DNA of 25,375 nt from NCBI GenBank assembly GCA_002421865.1, contig DISE01000126.1, forward strand, positions 1 to 25,375, given 5' to 3'. Shown here one piece after another: positions 23,133 to 25,375 of this stretch; position 1 is the stretch's first letter; each line of letters begins with the position of its first letter. The position numbers and the translations under genes are program-made. This DNA comes from Castellaniella sp. UBA6218 (GTDB taxonomy: Bacteria; Pseudomonadota; Gammaproteobacteria; Burkholderiales; Burkholderiaceae_B). The notes beneath the pieces are model-generated. The model saw nothing but the letters and a program-made list of their open reading frames with translations, ran no database searches and had not been told where the DNA came from.

Positions 23133-24389
23133 TCACGCAAAGGTATCCACCAGCGCGTCCGGACGCGAGACGGCCCTGGGAGTCATTGCAGCCGGATGCG
23201 TTGACACGTCCGCGATCTGGCCGTCCAGGCTGAAGGTGGAGTCGCCGGTGCGGGCGGACGGCGCCTGGTCCTGGGCCTGCTGGCCGGGCTGCTGGTCGCC
23301 GACATCCGCCTGACCCAGCGACAGGCCCGCCTGGGCCAGTTGCTGTTCCAGGTGGGGAAGCGCGTTTTCCAGGGCCTGGCGCACACTGGCGTGCGGCGAG
23401 ACAAAGGAAGCCTGGGCGATGGAGTCGCCCACGTGCAAGGTGATGTGGATCGGTCCGAGTTCCGGCGGATTGACGTGCATTTGCACGGTATGGCCCGCGC
23501 CGGCGAGGTTCTGGGTCAGGTGCAGGATCTGCCGGCTGAAGTCCTGAGGCCACTGCGGATTGGACAGCGGGGTGGACACGGCGACGGGTGCTGCGGCCGG
23601 CATCGGGGCCGTGGCCGGCAGCAGGGAGGCGCCGACGGGCGCCGGAGCCGAGGCCAGGACCATGCCGTCCTGCGTCGGGGCTTCGCGGCCGGGAGCGGTC
23701 CGGATGTGGAGGGCCGATTCGACAAGCGGTGCGCCCGCTGCGGCCTGGTCGGACGGCGCTCGATCGACATCCGGCATCTGGCCGGACGACCGCAGGTGGA
23801 ATTGCGGCGCTTGCGAGGAGGCGGTCCGGGTGCGGGCGGATTCCCGCGGACCGGCGGGCGCCGACATGTCCGTGTGCAAGGACGTGCGGGCAGCGTGAAG
23901 CGTGTCCGTCATGTCAGTGCGTGGTGTGTGTGTACGCCCGATCATGCCGTCCTGAGCCGAGGACCGCATGTCCTGGCTGTCTTCGCGCGTATCGGCGGAT
24001 GCCCGACCAGCGACGTCGATCGGCAGGCGCGCCGTGCGTGGATCCCCGTGGGCGGCCCGTCCGGCAGGGGTCGGGCCGGTTTCGGCGGTGGGGGCGGCGG
24101 CACGCATCAGGGGCAGGGCGGCGCTGTCGAGGATCAGCGCCAGGGTCTCGTCCGGCCCGAGGGGGTCGTGCCGTTCGGCGGCGTCCGGCTCCACGCGGCG
24201 ATCGGCGTCTGCCGTCCGGCGGGTTTCGGTGGGGCGGGATTCGGCTGCGCGTGCGACGCCCTCACGCTGTTGCGACAGCACGTTCGAGAAGGCCGGGGCA
24301 TCCGTCGCGACAGCGGCGTCCGCGCCGTGCGCCGGGGTGTCCGTGGGCGACGGGCTGGAGCTGGTGACTGGAAGGACGGGCATGTTCAT
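23133..24389 (-). CDS. fliK: Flagellar hook-length control protein FliK
   Basis: FliK is the exported ruler that sets hook length and switches substrate specificity at FlhB. The 418-residue product has the usual layout. Residues 1-270 are low-complexity, rich in Ala, Thr, Pro, Arg and Ser. About 275-365 is the C-terminal Flg_hook domain (WPQDFSRQILHLTQNLAGAG; TVQMHVNPPELGPIHITLHV; SPHASVRQALENALPHLEQQ). A Gln-rich tail follows (GDQQPGQQAQDQ). A second in-frame ATG lies two codons in; either may be used. It is preceded by fliJ, 13 bases away. Confidence 0.93.
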   Translation of the reverse strand: MNMPVLPVTSSSPSPTDTPAHGADAAVATDAPAFSNVLSQQREGVARAAESRPTETRRTADADRRVEPDAAERHDPLGPDETLALILDSAALPLMRAAAPTAETGPTPAGRAAHGDPRTARLPIDVAGRASADTREDSQDMRSSAQDGMIGRTHTPRTDMTDTLHAARTSLHTDMSAPAGPRESARTRTASSQAPQFHLRSSGQMPDVDRAPSDQAAAGAPLVESALHIRTAPGREAPTQDGMVLASAPAPVGASLLPATAPMPAAAPVAVSTPLSNPQWPQDFSRQILHLTQNLAGAGHTVQMHVNPPELGPIHITLHVGDSIAQASFVSPHASVRQALENALPHLEQQLAQAGLSLGQADVGDQQPGQQAQDQAPSARTGDSTFSLDGQIADVSTHPAAMTPRAVSRPDALVDTFA

Positions 24390-24402
24390 GGCGTGTGCGG
24401 AT

Positions 24403-24852
24403 TCAGTGCGGCTGTCGTGTGCGCCGGTACAAGCCGGCCGAGATCTCGTCGCTGGCGCGCTGTTCGCGGCGGTGTTCGCGATATTGCAATTGCCGGATCT
24501 GGCGCGCCTTGAGGGTTTCGTAGGAGTTCAGGCGGCGTTTTTCATCGTGCCACTGCTTGCGTCCGGCCTCGAGGCGCACGTCGATCTGGGCGATGATCGT
24601 ATTTTGCTGGGAAATAGCCTCGTCCAATGTGGCAATAAACTGCCTAAAGTTGTGGTAATTCGAGGCCGATAAGCCTTGCTCGGTGGTGTTCTGCAGGCGT
24701 TTCGTGTAATCGGCGCGGTAGTCGTCCAGGGTGTTCAGCTGCCCCTGGGCCTCGCGGCGCCGGGTGCTCAGTTCGGACAGATTCCGGCCTGCCTCGTCGA
24801 GCTTGTCCTGGGCCAGGTTGATCAGCACGTCCAGGGGGGTTTCAGGACTCAT
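24403..24852 (-). CDS. fliJ: Flagellar export protein FliJ
   Basis: FliJ is the coiled-coil stalk of the export ATPase, linking FliI to FlhA. The 149-residue product matches the family length and is one long helical hairpin (DVLINLAQDKLDEAGRNLSE; YHNFRQFIATLDEAISQQNT; KARQIRQLQYREHRREQRAS). The start is the ATG at 24852, giving the family start MSPETPLDVL; longer readings only extend into fliI. It overlaps the fliI 3' end by 11 bases. Confidence 0.95.
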   Translation of the reverse strand: MSPETPLDVLINLAQDKLDEAGRNLSELSTRRREAQGQLNTLDDYRADYTKRLQNTTEQGLSASNYHNFRQFIATLDEAISQQNTIIAQIDVRLEAGRKQWHDEKRRLNSYETLKARQIRQLQYREHRREQRASDEISAGLYRRTRQPH

Positions 24853-25375
24853 GGGTTTCTCCCAGCACGCCGGCCAGCGCGGCCACCGCGGTGGCATAAT
24901 CCACGCGCACGTCGATGCCCTGTTGCAGATAGCTCTCGAGCCAGGGATGGCGTTCGATGGCCTGGTCGATTTCCGGATCGTTTCCCGCAGTATAGGCGCC
25001 GACGGCGATCAGGTCGCGATTGCGCTGGTATCGCGACATCATGCGCTTGAACAGATGCACGTGGCGGAACTGGCCGTCGGGCACGATGGCGGACATGACC
25101 CGCGAGATCGAGGCCTCGATGTCGATGGCCGGATAATGACCGGATTCGGCCAGGCTGCGCGACAGGACGATGTGGCCGTCCAGGATGGCGCGCGCCGAGT
25201 CGGCGATCGGGTCCTGCTGGTCGTCGCCTTCCGTCAGTACGGTGTAGAACGCCGTGATGGATCCGGCCGGCCGGTCGCCCTGGGGGGCGCCGTTGCCCGC
25301 GCGCTCCACCAGGGACGGCAGTTTGGCGAACACCGAAGGCGGATAGCCTTTGGTGGCCGGCGGCTCGCCGATGGC
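24842..25375 (-). CDS. fliI: Flagellar export ATPase FliI (N-terminal part outside window)
   Basis: FliI is the hexameric ATPase of the flagellar export apparatus, related to F1-ATPase beta. Only the last 177 residues are visible, starting AIGEPPATKGYPPSVFAKLP, a very conserved stretch after the Walker B region, then ERAGNG, SITAFYTVLTEGDDQQDPIA, and LEASISRVM-type (IDIEASISRVMSAIV) to the C-terminus. The Walker A motif lies beyond base 25375. The stop overlaps fliJ by 11 bases. Assignment is certain. Confidence 0.98.
   Translation of the reverse strand, partial: AIGEPPATKGYPPSVFAKLPSLVERAGNGAPQGDRPAGSITAFYTVLTEGDDQQDPIADSARAILDGHIVLSRSLAESGHYPAIDIEASISRVMSAIVPDGQFRHVHLFKRMMSRYQRNRDLIAVGAYTAGNDPEIDQAIERHPWLESYLQQGIDVRVDYATAVAALAGVLGETHES

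Noticed and set aside
1..25375. Search for CRISPR arrays, tRNA, rRNA, insertion sequences and attachment sites
   Set aside because: No regular repeat-spacer pattern, no clover-leaf-like or rRNA sequence, no transposase or integrase and no terminal repeats were seen; apart from short gaps the window is filled by flagellar genes.

Overview
The window is one continuous block of bacterial flagellar genes. It is high in G+C and densely packed. The gene content and order (flhA-flhF, then flgN-flgM-flgA divergent from flgBCDEFGHIJKL, then fliR to fliI on the opposite strand) and the protein sequences point to a betaproteobacterium of the Burkholderiales. A member of the Alcaligenaceae (Bordetella/Achromobacter-like) is most likely. 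The family assignment is inference from gene order and sequence character, not from a database match.

Layout. (1) 1-3966, plus strand: the 3' three quarters of flhA (export gate), then flhF (SRP-type GTPase with an unusually long C-terminal part), overlapping flhA by 4 bases. (2) 4044-5553, minus strand: flgA, flgM, flgN. flgM has its own FliA (sigma-28) type promoter. (3) 5761-13002, plus strand: flgBCDEFGHIJ, covering proximal rod, hook cap, hook, distal rod, L and P rings and rod cap/muramidase. (4) 13118-16073: flgK-flgL, the hook-filament junction genes, preceded by a clear FliA-type promoter. (5) 16260-18799: a transmembrane chemoreceptor ending in a CheR/CheB tether pentapeptide, and a lipoprotein gene 2 bases downstream of it. 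(6) 18853-25375, minus strand: fliI(partial)-fliJ-fliK-fliL-fliM-fliN-fliO-fliP-fliQ-fliR, covering export ATPase and chaperone, hook-length control, stator/switch proteins and export gate.

How it works together. FlhA, FliP, FliQ, FliR and FliO make the export gate; FliI and FliJ energise delivery; FliK and FlgD govern hook assembly on FlgE. FlgB, C, F and G form the rod, with FlgJ cutting peptidoglycan and FlgA, I and H building the rings. FlgM, exported once the hook is complete, frees FliA, which then reads flgM and flgKL from the two promoters recognised here. FliM and FliN form the C-ring that answers the chemotaxis signal from receptors such as the one encoded here. flhB, flhDC, fliA, fliC, fliD, fliE-H, motAB and che genes are not in the window.

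Nearly everything is canonical and I see no mobile element, CRISPR, tRNA or rRNA. The least ordinary features are the roughly 380-residue uncharacterised extension of FlhF with altered GTPase motifs and no flhG next to it, a tandem duplication in the FliN N-terminus, a perfect hairpin that has the flgF stop codon as its loop, and the chemoreceptor-lipoprotein pair inside a structural-gene cluster.
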